Below are positions 18,430-28,097 of a stretch of DNA of 33,609 nt, one piece after another (the stretch's first letter is position 1; each line of letters begins with the position of its first letter). The translations under genes were made by a program, and so were the position numbers. The notes below the pieces were generated by a model. The model made no database searches. It had not been told where the DNA came from and saw only the letters and a program-made list of their open reading frames with translations. Origin of the DNA: Pseudoalteromonas sp. TB64 (GTDB lineage Bacteria > Pseudomonadota > Gammaproteobacteria > Enterobacterales > Alteromonadaceae); the NCBI RefSeq assembly GCF_000498095.1, contig NZ_AUTQ01000140.1:9304-42912 (forward strand), written 5' to 3'.

Positions 18430-19248
18430 ATGGCTGATTATGCGATAGGTGATTTACAAGGCTGCTTTAGCGAATTTAGCACTTTGTTACAAAGGGTTGA
18501 TTTTAACCCAAGTAAAGATCATCTTTATTTGGTTGGCGATATAGTTGCACGTGGACCTGATTCTCTTGCCTGCTTAGATTATATTTACCAACACCAAAAT
18601 AGCATGACAATTACACTGGGCAATCATGATTTACACATGATTGCCTGCTATTACCTAAATAAACCGACTAATCCTAAAGATAAACTAGCCCCAATATTTA
18701 ATAGTAATAAATTACAACACTACATCTCTTACCTACAAACCCAACCTATTGCATTATATTTAAAACAACATGATAGCTTTATTGCTCATGCGGGGTTGAA
18801 CCCTAACTGGTCAATTGAACAAGCGTTAAAACACGCACAATTTGCTCAAGAGTGTTATCAGTCAAATAATGCAAAAACATTTTTTGAACGCATGTACCAA
18901 CCTCATCCAGCAATGTGGTCAAACGAACTCGATTGTTTTGAAAAATTTAGGTATATCGTTAATTACTTTACCCGTATGCGCTTTTTAACCCAAAACAATA
19001 AACTCGAACTTATTGCTAAAGGTGCAATAAATAAAAATAATGAGCTAACACCTTGGTTCTGTCATCCAAATATACGCACTTCTACACACGACATTATTTT
19101 TGGTCATTGGGCTGCTCTTGAAGGAAGTACTGGCTTTAAACATGTACACGCTTTAGATACAGGCTGTGTGTGGGGTAATACTATGTCATTAATGGAACTA
19201 ACTAATAAAAAAGTAATTACAGAAAAATCCCACCTTTTGTCTAAATAA
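18430..19248 (+). CDS. apaH: Symmetrical diadenosine tetraphosphatase
   Basis: ApaH cleaves Ap4A symmetrically into two ADP molecules and also removes Np4 caps from RNA in E. coli. The 272-residue protein has the metallophosphoesterase motifs in order: GDLQGCFSE at residues 7-15, GDIVARGPDS at 38-47, GNHDLH near 64, HAGLNPNW near 120 and GHWA near 220. It follows apaG by 16 bp and is the last gene of the lptD-to-apaH run; the next 135 bp contain only a weak A/T hairpin (about 19305-19326). Confidence 0.97.
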   Translation: MADYAIGDLQGCFSEFSTLLQRVDFNPSKDHLYLVGDIVARGPDSLACLDYIYQHQNSMTITLGNHDLHMIACYYLNKPTNPKDKLAPIFNSNKLQHYISYLQTQPIALYLKQHDSFIAHAGLNPNWSIEQALKHAQFAQECYQSNNAKTFFERMYQPHPAMWSNELDCFEKFRYIVNYFTRMRFLTQNNKLELIAKGAINKNNELTPWFCHPNIRTSTHDIIFGHWAALEGSTGFKHVHALDTGCVWGNTMSLMELTNKKVITEKSHLLSK

Positions 19249-19383
19249 ACTGAAAAAAACTAATACATCTGTTAGATTTATGAATTAATAGTTAAAATTA
19301 ATTAAAGTAATTGATTTTAATTACTTAACTTATCTGAATACAAGCCGATAAGTTTTAATTAAGTACCTTTGAGTGGAATCCAT

Positions 19384-21399
19384 ATGAATCTAACAGTAAG
19401 CCAACGTATTTGGGGTGGTTTTATATTCATCACGCTATTACTTTTAATAATTGGTGGTAATTCTCTAATAAAAATAGCAAATATCGATCGTTCTACTCAA
19501 AAAGTGAATCAACTATCACTTCCCGCATTAAATAAAAGCGCTAAGTTACAAGCTGAATTTATTTTAATGAGTAAAGCAGCCCAAGCAAGTTTTTATACAT
19601 CATCTGTAAGTGAGCTAACTCCAATAAAAAAACAAGTTAGCGAACAAAAACAACTATTCAGTACCTTGCATAGCGAACTACAAGCTGTTGTAAAAAACGA
19701 TCCTATATTAAATCAAAGTAGTCAAAATGTAGAAAAAACCTATTTAAGCTTTTTAAAAGTTGTTGAGAGCTTAATAGCCGACAAAAACAAACAATTAGCA
19801 CTTAGCAAGTCTTTAAAAACACAACTAGAAAATATAGAGCTAAGCGCAGAAGACGCAAACTCTATTGTCCTCGATATTATTGATATAGATGGCTTTGAGC
19901 AAAACCATCCGCGCGCATTCCAAGCTGCTAACAATCTAGAAAATAACTTTATGTCAGTGGTAAGTAACAGCACTGACATGCTCACGGTTAAAACTATCAA
20001 CACACTGGATATTGTAAAGAACGAGCAAACGTACTACCTAGAAGAAGTAACTCGTACGGTCGCGTTAATAAAGCCAGCGATAGAGCAAACACATAGTGAT
20101 TTATACAACAGTTTAAAAGAGTATGTGGATACACTAGAGAACAATATAAAAGGTAATAATGGCTTATCTGCAAATAAAAAACGTTTAATTGACGCTATAG
20201 AGCTTACCGAAAAAGAATTAGCGCAATCTGAGCAAGCTACAAAAATGGCTTTGAATCAAATAGATGAACTAGTTAAGCAAGCCAGCAATGAAGCATTTAA
20301 ACTTCAGCAAGGTGTACGAAGTGATGTAGATTCAGCCAACTTATGGACATGGGTTGGGATGGTTATTGCAACACTTTTAGCTATAGCAATCGCTATTATT
20401 ACGGTTAGCCGTATTACAAAACCACTTGCAGAAGTTAACCGAATTTTGGATATTGTTGCCAGCGGTGATATGACTCAGAGATTAGATGACACCGCCAAAG
20501 ATGAGTTTGGTGAGTTATCTAAAAGTTGCAATACATTAATAGACAGCTTACGTAGCTTAATTAAAGGTATTATTTCTCGTTCAATTCAACTTGCTGCTGC
20601 ATCAGAAGAAACATCAGCAATTACAGCTGAATCAAGCCAAGCAATAAGAAACCAACAAGCACAAGTAGAACAAGCTGCCACAGCAACAACTGAAATGAGC
20701 AGTACCTCACAAACAGTAAGTAATAGTGCGCAACAAGCGTTAAGCGAAATCAAAAATGCGGACAAAGAAGCTGAACGTGTAAAAGGTATTTCTAATAACA
20801 ATAAATCGACTATTGAACAACTCGCCCGAGAAGTAGATGACGCATCACAAGTAATTAATAAATTACATCAAGATAGTGCATCTATTGGCAGCATATTAGA
20901 TGTAATACGCGGTATCGCTGACCAAACTAACTTACTAGCACTTAATGCAGCAATTGAAGCAGCGCGTGCTGGTGAGTATGGTCGAGGCTTTGCTGTTGTA
21001 GCCGACGAAGTACGATCTCTAGCAAGTAAAACGCAAGAGTCTACTCAAGAGATACAATCAATGATTGAGTCACTACAAACAGGCGCAGAAGCGGCTGTAA
21101 CGGCAATGAGTAAAGGAAAGCAACGCGCAGTCTCATGTGTGGAGCAAACTGACTTAGCGAGCACTGCGCTTGACTCTATTACGTTTGCTGTATCGCAAGC
21201 GCACGATGTAAGCGAACAAATCTCAACAGCAGCACAAGAGCAGCAACAAGTAGCACAAGAAATAAGTGAACGTCTTGAGTCAATTGTAGCTATTGCCGAA
21301 CAAACAGCTGAAGGTGCAAGCCAAACAAATATATCTAGCTCTGAGGTCGCAAAGCTAGCGGAAGAACTTCGCTTGTCTGTAGATGCATTTAAAGTTTAA
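19384..21399 (+). CDS. Methyl-accepting chemotaxis protein
   Basis: A transmembrane chemoreceptor that signals through CheW/CheA. The 671-residue protein has TM1 at about 10-27, a long helical periplasmic region (about 28-318) of the four-helix or HBM type, TM2 at about 322-342 and a HAMP domain (about 343-395). The cytoplasmic coiled-coil follows, with the hairpin tip [20 protein letters not shown] near 512-531 and [12 protein letters not shown] shortly after. No C-terminal CheR-docking pentapeptide is seen. I use the ATG at 19384, with GTGGA upstream, not the in-frame TTG five codons earlier. It is monocistronic; the ligand is unknown. Confidence 0.95.
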   Translation: MNLTVSQRIWGGFIFITLLLLIIGGNSLIKIANIDRSTQKVNQLSLPALNKSAKLQAEFILMSKAAQASFYTSSVSELTPIKKQVSEQKQLFSTLHSELQAVVKNDPILNQSSQNVEKTYLSFLKVVESLIADKNKQLALSKSLKTQLENIELSAEDANSIVLDIIDIDGFEQNHPRAFQAANNLENNFMSVVSNSTDMLTVKTINTLDIVKNEQTYYLEEVTRTVALIKPAIEQTHSDLYNSLKEYVDTLENNIKGNNGLSANKKRLIDAIELTEKELAQSEQATKMALNQIDELVKQASNEAFKLQQGVRSDVDSANLWTWVGMVIATLLAIAIAIITVSRITKPLAEVNRILDIVASGDMTQRLDDTAKDEFGELSKSCNTLIDSLRSLIKGIISRSIQLAAASEETSAITAESSQAIRNQQAQVEQAATATTEMSSTSQTVSNSAQQALSEIKNADKEAERVKGISNNNKSTIEQLAREVDDASQVINKLHQDSASIGSILDVIRGIADQTNLLALNAAIEAARAGEYGRGFAVVADEVRSLASKTQESTQEIQSMIESLQTGAEAAVTAMSKGKQRAVSCVEQTDLASTALDSITFAVSQAHDVSEQISTAAQEQQQVAQEISERLESIVAIAEQTAEGASQTNISSSEVAKLAEELRLSVDAFKV

Positions 21400-21715
21400 T
21401 TTATTTATAGGAAGAATTCAGAAATCCGTGTGGTTTCAATATTATTGAATTAGGTTGAAACCCAAAATTCAACTGTTAATTTAGCTGAACTTTGGTACGT
21501 AGTTTTTATTAGCTATAAAATTATTATTTACTATTAGATCATCAATGGATAATAGAAGTGCTTTTAAAAGTTTGTAATTTAACTAGGCTCTGTTGATTTT
21601 CACATTACTAACCAGCACTAAACACGTATTGCGTGCGATACATTATTTTAATTATCCATTAAGAAAGAAATGTTATGCTAATAAACATAACATTTTGGGT
21701 AAAAAAGTAACTGAA
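21400..21715. other. Intergenic region with a hairpin, otherwise empty
   Basis: No gene was recognised. An 8-bp inverted repeat, GGTTTCAA at 21432-21439 with TTGAAACC at 21455-21462, lies 33 bp past the receptor stop. It has a 15-base loop and no following T-run, so it is at best a weak terminator. A TAGGCTCTGTTGATTTTCAC stretch at 21580-21602 recalls insertion-sequence termini, but no partner end was found. Confidence 0.4.
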
Positions 21716-22458
21716 TTGAAACGGACAAAATCTTCTTTGGCAATAAAACTAGAAACCGCACAACTTATTCTTGGTTAGGGTTATACATAAGAAGCTAAAG
21801 GCGATAATCAATTATCTTTAGCTCCTCCAATCATCTCTGATAAAATTCAAACTCGTGAACTTAAAAAAATCCAACGCATTGAATTGGGGGGAATATTAAA
21901 CTATTTAACTTTTAATAATATGATTAAAGGCTCTGATACGCTGACCATTTCACATCAAAATCGCTCTTTTGATGTTCAGATCCCCGGAACAATTTTCGTT
22001 AATTGAAAGCTTAATCAGCGAGAGCGTTATCCTATTGACGTATTCTTCAAATTATTCAATGTGTATTACAACAGCTATAAGTTATAAAATACCAGCACTT
22101 AAGAAAGTAAGGTTAAGACTGAAAAATCAAAGAATACATACAATGGACAAAGACTAAACAGATACGAAGGTAATCGCTAAGGTCGTAACTATTAATAACT
22201 ATGAATTAATTCGTTATCACGCCAATAAGCTAATAATTAAGTGAAAGCTAGAAAGTTGCAAGATACTTTGCGCTAGAAAATTTATTGGATAGATAATAAA
22301 CCTAATATAATATGGTGCAGTAATGTTACGTATGTTCGGACAGTTAATCGCTGAGCTTATTTAGCAGCAGCTATTGATTTATTTGCGCGTAAGGTGGTTG
22401 GGCACTGTCAACTAACACTAAAAGCACTTTCCTAGCTTATAAAAATCGAGGAAAGCCT
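21716..22458 (+). mobile_element. IS3-family element remnant (orfA and truncated orfB)
   Basis: The orfA part starts at 21716 with LKRTKSSLAIKLETAQLILG, interrupted by stops, and continues with IQTRELKKIQRIEL, the leucine-zipper-like region before ILKKATAL in IS3 OrfA. The orfB part is readable as FSLIESLISE, DVFFKLFNVYYNSYK and RYHANKLIIK, then NKPNIIWCSNVTYVRTVNR and AYLAAAIDLFARKVVGHCQL around 22300-22410. These match the integrase core block with the first two catalytic Asp regions (normally W-GDVTY and VLDLFARK-VG). Homology ends at AYKNRGKP (22458), before the third catalytic residue. At least six stops or frameshifts are present, so it is dead. Confidence 0.8.
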
Positions 22459-22990
22459 AGAGAATAGAAGCCTCTATCAAATAACGTCTGTGAGTTATCG
22501 GGTGTAGCCTCGATTAAGTATTCAGCCAACACCATTTCACTAGTACGGCAACTATCAAAGGCGCTCCCCATTAATAAATGGCTAGTTAACTCCATCAAAC
22601 ACACCATGCGAACCTGAGGGAAAGCCGTGTCACCATACTGATTTTCCACGTGGGGAATGCGTGTTGATTTTCAGCGGTATCTGCTGTGCGCCAAATGACA
22701 CCATCAACCTCCAGTAGTGATAACCCGCACCATGTAGGATGGTTCGCATCAGCTTCCACATTTGCTGACTTTGCTCAAAAACCTGTTTAATGGCATCAGC
22801 TCCAAGTAGCTGCCTAACCTTTACAACAGTACTGAGTGCAACGAGTTCTTTTCTACCAGATAAAGCGAGCCCTAATTTACTGACAATACTCACAGTAGGT
22901 CTTCACGATAAAACGACATAAAAATGACGGTCCAAACAGCTATTTCAACAGGAAGCCTACTGAATTGGGTGCGTAGCCATTAACCAGAGA
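22455..22990 (-). mobile_element. IS4-family transposase remnant, truncated
   Basis: Minus-strand frames give RLPVEIAVWTVIFMSFYRED near 22960-22905, then SIVSKLGLALSGRKELVA and VVKVRQLLGADAIKQVFEQS. In a further frame come [20 protein letters not shown] and [10 protein letters not shown], ending at 22455. These are consecutive blocks of an IS4-type transposase in the correct order, with frameshifts near 22895 and 22640 and a degraded stretch between about 22750 and 22640. The C-terminal half is missing: at 22455-22458 the reading passes straight into the end of the IS3-type remnant on the other strand. Confidence 0.85.
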
Positions 22991-23009
22991 AAGTGCGGTA
23001 GTGAGTTGC

Positions 23010-23042
23010 AAAATAAAAGGCTCCTGAAGGAATTCAGAAGCC
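23010..23042 (-). terminator. Rho-independent terminator of the polysaccharide operon
   Basis: On the minus strand GGCTTCTGAA, a TTCC loop and TTCAGGAGCC form a 10-bp stem with one mismatch, followed by TTTTATTTT (complement of 23010-23018). It lies about 75 bp past the stop of the last glycosyltransferase gene. A second small palindrome (ACCAG/CTGGT with a 5-base loop, near 23050-23065) precedes it. Confidence 0.75.
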
Positions 23043-23114
23043 TCTATAAACTAACCAGAAGATCTGGTCAATGGATCGTTAAATATTTCTTAACTGTTCT
23101 GCAATAACCTTAAG

Positions 23115-24206
23115 CTAAACCTTTTTTTTTATTACTTTACATAGATCATCATCTAACTTTTTTGCAACATGGTTGGAATTATAACCCTGAACAGAGTTAC
23201 GGGCATTACTAACCAAACGCTCATAATCAACTTTATGCATCTTTAAAAGTTCGATTATTTTTTCAGCCATAGAGTGTGCGTTTTGTTTTTCAAAGAGTAA
23301 CCCGTTAACACCCTCAATAACAATTTCGTTTACCGGATTAATATTAGAAGCCAATACAGGCGTACTACACGCCAACGCTTCAACCGCAACTAAGCCGAAG
23401 CTCTCACGATGTGTAGGAAAAATAAATGCATTCATTTCAGTGTATTTAGTAACTAGTTGCTTATGATCTAATGCCCCAAAGTAAGTAACTACAGTGCAAA
23501 GATTCAACGTCAATATTGTACTTTTTAGCTGCTCAACTTCAGCACCAGTACCATACATTTTTAATTGAAAATTATTTAGAAGTTCGGGCTGTTTACTTTT
23601 AATTAAGGCTATTGCATCTAATAGTTCAGGCCAACCTTTTCCTTCATCAACACGAGAGACATAACCTAAAGTAAAGTGATCTTCACTTCGCTCTTTTAAT
23701 GATTTAAATGTACTAAAGTTGACACCTCCGGAAGGAGATACAATAATTTTTTGTTCACAATACCAAGGATATAAAGTAAGAAAAGTAGTTTTAAAAAATT
23801 CAGAAGGAACAATTACAGCAGTGCTATGTTTCAGTATTAAGGATGATCCCACCCCCATGACTTTATGCATGATGGTAGCTCCAACCAGATCATCCCCATG
23901 TATATTTACTACATACTTTGGTTTACACACAAGTAAATAAGGCAATATGCATATAGTTGAATATGTTAGGTAATGAAAGTATATAAAATCATAATTATAC
24001 TTACCTATAGCTACAATACCTTGGTATATAAACCGGATATAATTTAATAATTTTTTAAAACCAGACGTACGGTAATCAATAACTACTTTACTTACTATCT
24101 GGTAGCCTTGTTCTATAAGCTGATCGTAATTTTTACCTACAAAAATACCAAAAGAAGGATCGCGTTTAGACGGAAATAAATTACTAATAAAACAGATTTT
24201 ACTCAC
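23115..24206 (-). CDS. GT4-type glycosyltransferase
   Basis: A predicted retaining GT-B glycosyltransferase that adds a sugar to a lipid-linked oligosaccharide on the cytoplasmic face of the membrane. From the chosen start the protein has 363 residues: an N-terminal Rossmann domain beginning MSKICFISNLFPSKRDPSFG, then the C-terminal nucleotide-sugar domain from about 180 (LGYVSRVDEGKGWPELLDAI). The family E-x7-E motif is in HRESFGLVAVEALACSTPVL. I choose the GTG at 24206, six bases after AAGG and overlapping the upstream gene's stop by 8 bp, over an in-frame TTG at 24230 without a ribosome site. It is the last gene of the operon before the terminator. Donor and acceptor are unknown. Confidence 0.88.
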   Translation of the reverse strand: MSKICFISNLFPSKRDPSFGIFVGKNYDQLIEQGYQIVSKVVIDYRTSGFKKLLNYIRFIYQGIVAIGKYNYDFIYFHYLTYSTICILPYLLVCKPKYVVNIHGDDLVGATIMHKVMGVGSSLILKHSTAVIVPSEFFKTTFLTLYPWYCEQKIIVSPSGGVNFSTFKSLKERSEDHFTLGYVSRVDEGKGWPELLDAIALIKSKQPELLNNFQLKMYGTGAEVEQLKSTILTLNLCTVVTYFGALDHKQLVTKYTEMNAFIFPTHRESFGLVAVEALACSTPVLASNINPVNEIVIEGVNGLLFEKQNAHSMAEKIIELLKMHKVDYERLVSNARNSVQGYNSNHVAKKLDDDLCKVIKKKV

Positions 24207-25092
24207 GTTCACCCTTTTTAAACAATTCAAGACGCTTCTTAGCGAGTTCGGGGAAAATAGATGCTAACCAAGATTTTAGTAACTTATTAGCGATCGCAGG
24301 AGTAAAAAAGCTCAACACTGTATATAGGGTTGTTTTACTTCCTTCATTATAATGAACTAAAAAATCATAGCATTTTTTATTACTTTTAGACATAAGATGT
24401 CCATAGCGCTCATAATACTGATTAAAACCAACGGAACGATTATTTAAGCTATCTGTAATTCTTGGTTTATCATGGGCAGTATGTACAATATAAGAAGGTC
24501 TTTTTATGCGCTTAGCTGAACCAAACTTAATAATCATCCTTGTCCAAAGTTCCCAGTCTTGTGACGAAACAACTGAAATATCAAACATACCTACATCGAT
24601 TAATCGCTGTCTATATGTAAGCACTTGATTCGATGCTTGATTAAAGTTTAATTGTTTATCTAAATCAATAATGAGTTCAGTATTTAGTAATGGCTTTCTG
24701 ATCTTCCCATAATCCCAAATATAACTACTACATACAAAAGCATACTTTTCATCAAATGCAGAAACAAGTTCTTCTATTCGAGTTAATAAAAATTCATCGT
24801 CATCATCAAGTCCTGTCGCAAAAAGTCCTGTCGCATGTTTAATTGCATAGTTTCTTGCCTGACAGGCCCCTTCATTTTTATCAAAGCAATAATATTGTAT
24901 ATTGTTGAACGATTTTTTTAATCTTTTTAAATACTCTTTAGTACCATCAGTAGAGCCGTTATCAACAATAAATATTTCAATATTTGGATAAGTCTGATTC
25001 TGCACTGACTTAACTGCTCTTTTCAATAATTCGAGTCTATTATAAGTAGGTATCCACACAGAAACCAAAGGAACTTCATTATTCAAACTCAC
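24199..25092 (-). CDS. GT2-family glycosyltransferase
   Basis: A predicted inverting GT-A glycosyltransferase. The 297-residue protein opens with VSVWIPTYNRLELLKRAVKS near residue 10 and FIVDNGSTDGTKEYL near 42. It has NEGACQARNYAI near 74 and LDDDDEF near 96, the DxD metal and nucleotide-sugar motif. No membrane helix precedes the catalytic domain; the C-terminal region is basic. The GTG at 25092 overlaps the stop of the upstream polymerase gene in GTGA, implying coupled translation. A TTG two codons later has an ideal AGGAGG five bases ahead and may be the true start. It works with its neighbours in polysaccharide repeat-unit assembly. Confidence 0.88.
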   Translation of the reverse strand: MSLNNEVPLVSVWIPTYNRLELLKRAVKSVQNQTYPNIEIFIVDNGSTDGTKEYLKRLKKSFNNIQYYCFDKNEGACQARNYAIKHATGLFATGLDDDDEFLLTRIEELVSAFDEKYAFVCSSYIWDYGKIRKPLLNTELIIDLDKQLNFNQASNQVLTYRQRLIDVGMFDISVVSSQDWELWTRMIIKFGSAKRIKRPSYIVHTAHDKPRITDSLNNRSVGFNQYYERYGHLMSKSNKKCYDFLVHYNEGSKTTLYTVLSFFTPAIANKLLKSWLASIFPELAKKRLELFKKGERE

Positions 25093-26357
25093 CTCCTTTG
25101 TCTTTTATCAACCCAAAGCAAAGATAGAAAACAACCTAGTGAAATACCTAAAGTCCCAGACATCCAAATATGACCACTTAATTGAGATAAAAACAATAAG
25201 ATAATCCCACCAACAAAAACACAAGGGCTATATTTAGAGTCTGAATAGGTAAATTGCTTTGCTGCTTTTAATAATGTAAAAATATAGAAGCCTAAGCTAA
25301 TTGCTAAACCAGGAAAACCAAACCATACGATAGTATCTATAAAGTCAACTTCAGCGGAGTATTTAACGGGTAAGTATTGTGCAACGCCTGCAGTCCCTAC
25401 TCCGAAAAACTGTTGCCAAAAATCAAGATTTTCTATATACACAACTAATAAGTCGCGCACATAAACTTCTCGCCCTGACCAAATAACGCCCAAAACGCCC
25501 TTATCTGTTAATATCCATAAAAACCTATCATATAAGCCGAGTGCTTGTAGTAAATCAGTAATAAGAAATATTACCACTGAAATAGATACTAGCATTGGTA
25601 TAAAAGTAATACACTTCAGTTTCGTAAAGTTAAAAAACCGCTCTCTTTCATTTGCAATCGGTATTAAAAAAATAAGAATAAGTGTAGCTAGCATCGCAGT
25701 TTTTGTTGCAACCAAAAGACCACATAAAACCGTAAATAACGAGAAAAAAAGATACCATCGTGGCTTGTAATTCCAACACAAATGTAAGGTAAACGAAAAT
25801 AAAACTATCATCGTTCCCCCTAATTCATTAGCCGCATAAATAAAGCCATTTGACCCTGCGGTTTCACCGTCCCTTAATGAATAACTTGCTCGACCAAACC
25901 CCATTGCTCCTAGAAAAAGGTTTAAACATAAAAGAACAAAATTACTAAGTAAAATTCTTTCAAGCCAAATAGCTGTAAACTTTTTCCACTTGACAGCCAA
26001 TAAACCAAAATAAATAAAAATTGAAATTGGCATTAGCATCTTATAAACATAAGAGAAATCAGCTATAAAAAAGGATACATCAGCTTTTGAGGCAAGTTGT
26101 ATGATTGGCCCTGTGAGAAGAATCGCCAACATCAAGCAAAGTGCTAAAAAGTATTTCGGTTCCAAAATAAACACAAGTACAAAAATAAGCATCGTTAATG
26201 GCAGCTTGTACAGTAAAGATATTTTTAAGTCGACCCCCAACTGTAGTACTGTGAACCCTGAGACTATATCTGCCAAAAGGTATATACTCATCATAAAAAG
26301 GCATAGCTTATGTGCAAATGCGGGCTGCTCCCCACTAACGAATAAACGATTAATCAT
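25089..26357 (-). CDS. O-antigen polymerase/ligase-like membrane protein (Wzy or WaaL type)
   Basis: A 422-residue polytopic inner-membrane protein with about ten to twelve hydrophobic segments. A large hydrophilic loop before the last helices contains GVIWSGREVYVRDLLVVYIE (about 300-320) and QQFFGVGTAGVAQYLP. The SGR segment followed by GVG is characteristic of the O-antigen ligase/polymerase superfamily. Within a cluster that also encodes Wzz and a flippase, a Wzy polymerase joining repeat units is the likelier role, but ligase activity cannot be excluded from sequence. I use the ATG at 26357, which shares one base with the upstream stop (TGATG), rather than the TTG one codon earlier. Confidence 0.8.
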   Translation of the reverse strand: MINRLFVSGEQPAFAHKLCLFMMSIYLLADIVSGFTVLQLGVDLKISLLYKLPLTMLIFVLVFILEPKYFLALCLMLAILLTGPIIQLASKADVSFFIADFSYVYKMLMPISIFIYFGLLAVKWKKFTAIWLERILLSNFVLLCLNLFLGAMGFGRASYSLRDGETAGSNGFIYAANELGGTMIVLFSFTLHLCWNYKPRWYLFFSLFTVLCGLLVATKTAMLATLILIFLIPIANERERFFNFTKLKCITFIPMLVSISVVIFLITDLLQALGLYDRFLWILTDKGVLGVIWSGREVYVRDLLVVYIENLDFWQQFFGVGTAGVAQYLPVKYSAEVDFIDTIVWFGFPGLAISLGFYIFTLLKAAKQFTYSDSKYSPCVFVGGIILLFLSQLSGHIWMSGTLGISLGCFLSLLWVDKRQRR

Positions 26358-26902
26358 CAAAAATTATCCGGTTCTTCTTCTAACCGCCTACGATACGATT
26401 TTATATAATCATCAGTTGATTTAATCACGCGAGCGGGATTTCCAGCTGCAACCATATCTGCGGGGATACTTTTACTAACTACACTACCCGCACCAATAAC
26501 GCAATTATTTCCAATTTCCACACCTGGGAGAATGATACTACCCCACCCAATAAATACATTATTTCCTATAGTAATTGGGGAGCGATAAGAGCGACGTGAA
26601 CCTTTACGAAAACTTTCCTTATGAATAACCAACTCTTCAATATGCAGGGTTGGTGAAGCATCATGTCCGAGTAAAGTAGAACCTGTAATTGTACAATTTT
26701 CGCCAATAAAAAAACGATCCCCCTTGCTTGAGGAAGAAAATTTGGTGTCGATTATAATAGTATTTTTACCAATTATAGCACCTTGTAATTTATAGTTATT
26801 TATCACAATATTATAGGCCAGCGTATCTACTTTACGTTGAAGTATTTGAGAGTGTACAAATCGATTAATCACAGAAAAAAAAAGATACATAAGCTTAGTC
26901 AT
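26357..26902 (-). CDS. Hexapeptide-repeat O-acyltransferase (WcaF/LacA-like)
   Basis: A predicted acetyltransferase that O-acetylates a sugar of the polysaccharide. The 181-residue protein has left-handed beta-helix hexapeptide repeats from about residue 30 onward. The C-terminal core is NNVFIGWGSIILPGVEIGNN followed by CVIGAGSVVSKSIPADMVAAGNPARVIK, the classic end of the NodL/LacA/WcaF group. A loop with SRRSYRSPITIGNNV precedes it. The N-terminal 25 residues are hydrophobic to amphipathic (MTKLMYLFFSVINRFVHSQ). The ATG overlaps the stop of the preceding glycosyltransferase gene by 8 bp. Confidence 0.87.
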   Translation of the reverse strand: MTKLMYLFFSVINRFVHSQILQRKVDTLAYNIVINNYKLQGAIIGKNTIIIDTKFSSSSKGDRFFIGENCTITGSTLLGHDASPTLHIEELVIHKESFRKGSRRSYRSPITIGNNVFIGWGSIILPGVEIGNNCVIGAGSVVSKSIPADMVAAGNPARVIKSTDDYIKSYRRRLEEEPDNF

Positions 26903-28097
26903 TAGATATCAAATCCTCTGCTAATTTTTGCCAACTATAATTTAACTCAGCCAATTTACGATTTTCAGCTTGTAAAGTTAAATAACTATCCCCATTCAAA
27001 TTTAAACATTCCTTCATCCCAAGTGAGAATGATATTGACGAATGTTCATTAATCAACATATTATTAGTGGAATCTAGAATTTCACTTGTTGCTGTAACAA
27101 CACTGCTACTCGACTTAGCCCCAACAATTGGTAGACCACAACAAAGAGCTTCAAGTATAGTTTGTCCCAATGGCTCATAAGTTGAAGACATAATAAAAAA
27201 ATCAGAAGCTCTATAATATATTTCAGGAGAGCTTTGTCTTCCTAAAAATTGAACTTGTGTGTTCAAATCAAGACTGATGCATAGTTCTCGTAATTCAATT
27301 TCTTCAGCCCCTTCTCCTAAGAACCACAGTTGTACATTTTTATCATCTAGTTCTTTAAGAGCCTTAATCGCGATATCAAATCCTTTTGCCTTTACGAAGC
27401 GTCCAATACACAAAAAGACTCGACCTTGAAATGGCAAGCCGATTGCTTCTCTTAGTTTACGTTTTTCGCTAGGGGATGCTAAGGTAAATCGAGTTAAACT
27501 CACACCTGGCTTACAAATTAATATAGGTTTGGTTTTATTTACGCGGGCTATTTGTCTACGCATATTTTCACTAAACACAAACAGTCTATCGCAGTATTTA
27601 AATGCAAAGTATTGCATTACCTTATGCAGCAATAAAGAAACTTTACTTTTAACTAAGTCGAGTAGTCTATTTTGTTGACGGAAACTTGCTTTAGTTTCAT
27701 TTTCGACAACTCCAGGCACAAGGTAAACAATATTTTTATAACCTGCCATTTTTAGAATGACTAAATTAAAGTGAAACCTGCAGACTGTTAAACATGGATT
27801 ATGTCTCTTAAATACTTTTTTATAGAGCTTAATAGCATTAGTAACATGCTTAACCCCACGACCAAAGCCAGATGTTTTCTCGGCTTTGTACCTATAGATA
27901 ATAATACCTTCTTCCAGCTCGTACTCAGGGAGAGATGCGTTAACTGAGTTCAAATCACTCACGACAATAACTACATCATAACCTAATTTCTTGTACTCTT
28001 GACCTAGGTGATATATTGAATTTTCAATACCACCTATGTTTGGTTTATATTGGTTGCTAGTAAGCAACACACATGGCTTAATTGATTCTATTATCAT
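26895..28097 (-). CDS. GT4-family glycosyltransferase
   Basis: A predicted GT-B retaining glycosyltransferase of 400 residues. The N-terminal domain carries YKPNIGGIENSIYHLGQEYK near 20, the acceptor-side loop of GT4 enzymes. The donor domain begins near 195 with FLCIGRFVKAKGFDIAIKAL, and the E-x7-E region is in STYEPLGQTILEALCCGLPI. The start is the ATG at 28097: it has AAGGA five bases ahead and shares ATGA with the wzz stop, while the longer frame to 28181 only repeats wzz coding DNA in another frame. The second gene of the operon, directly after wzz. Confidence 0.9.
   Translation of the reverse strand: MIIESIKPCVLLTSNQYKPNIGGIENSIYHLGQEYKKLGYDVVIVVSDLNSVNASLPEYELEEGIIIYRYKAEKTSGFGRGVKHVTNAIKLYKKVFKRHNPCLTVCRFHFNLVILKMAGYKNIVYLVPGVVENETKASFRQQNRLLDLVKSKVSLLLHKVMQYFAFKYCDRLFVFSENMRRQIARVNKTKPILICKPGVSLTRFTLASPSEKRKLREAIGLPFQGRVFLCIGRFVKAKGFDIAIKALKELDDKNVQLWFLGEGAEEIELRELCISLDLNTQVQFLGRQSSPEIYYRASDFFIMSSTYEPLGQTILEALCCGLPIVGAKSSSSVVTATSEILDSTNNMLINEHSSISFSLGMKECLNLNGDSYLTLQAENRKLAELNYSWQKLAEDLISND

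Noticed and set aside
19305..19326. Hairpin between apaH and the chemoreceptor gene as terminator
   Set aside because: The stem is only A/T-rich (AAGTAATT/AATTACTT) and lacks a T-run, so it is too weak to call.
21593..21778. 61-codon plus-strand gene
   Set aside because: Its second half is the IS3 OrfA start and it ends at an in-frame stop that interrupts the homology; the first half has no match I recognise.
22437..22893. Two small minus-strand genes (70 and 87 codons)
   Set aside because: They are frame-shifted pieces of one IS4-type transposase, not separate genes.
22461..23046. Shared AGAAGCCTCTAT at about 22466 and 23035 as a direct repeat of an insertion
   Set aside because: One copy is transposase coding sequence and the other belongs to the terminator stem; twelve bases without further flanking similarity is probably chance.
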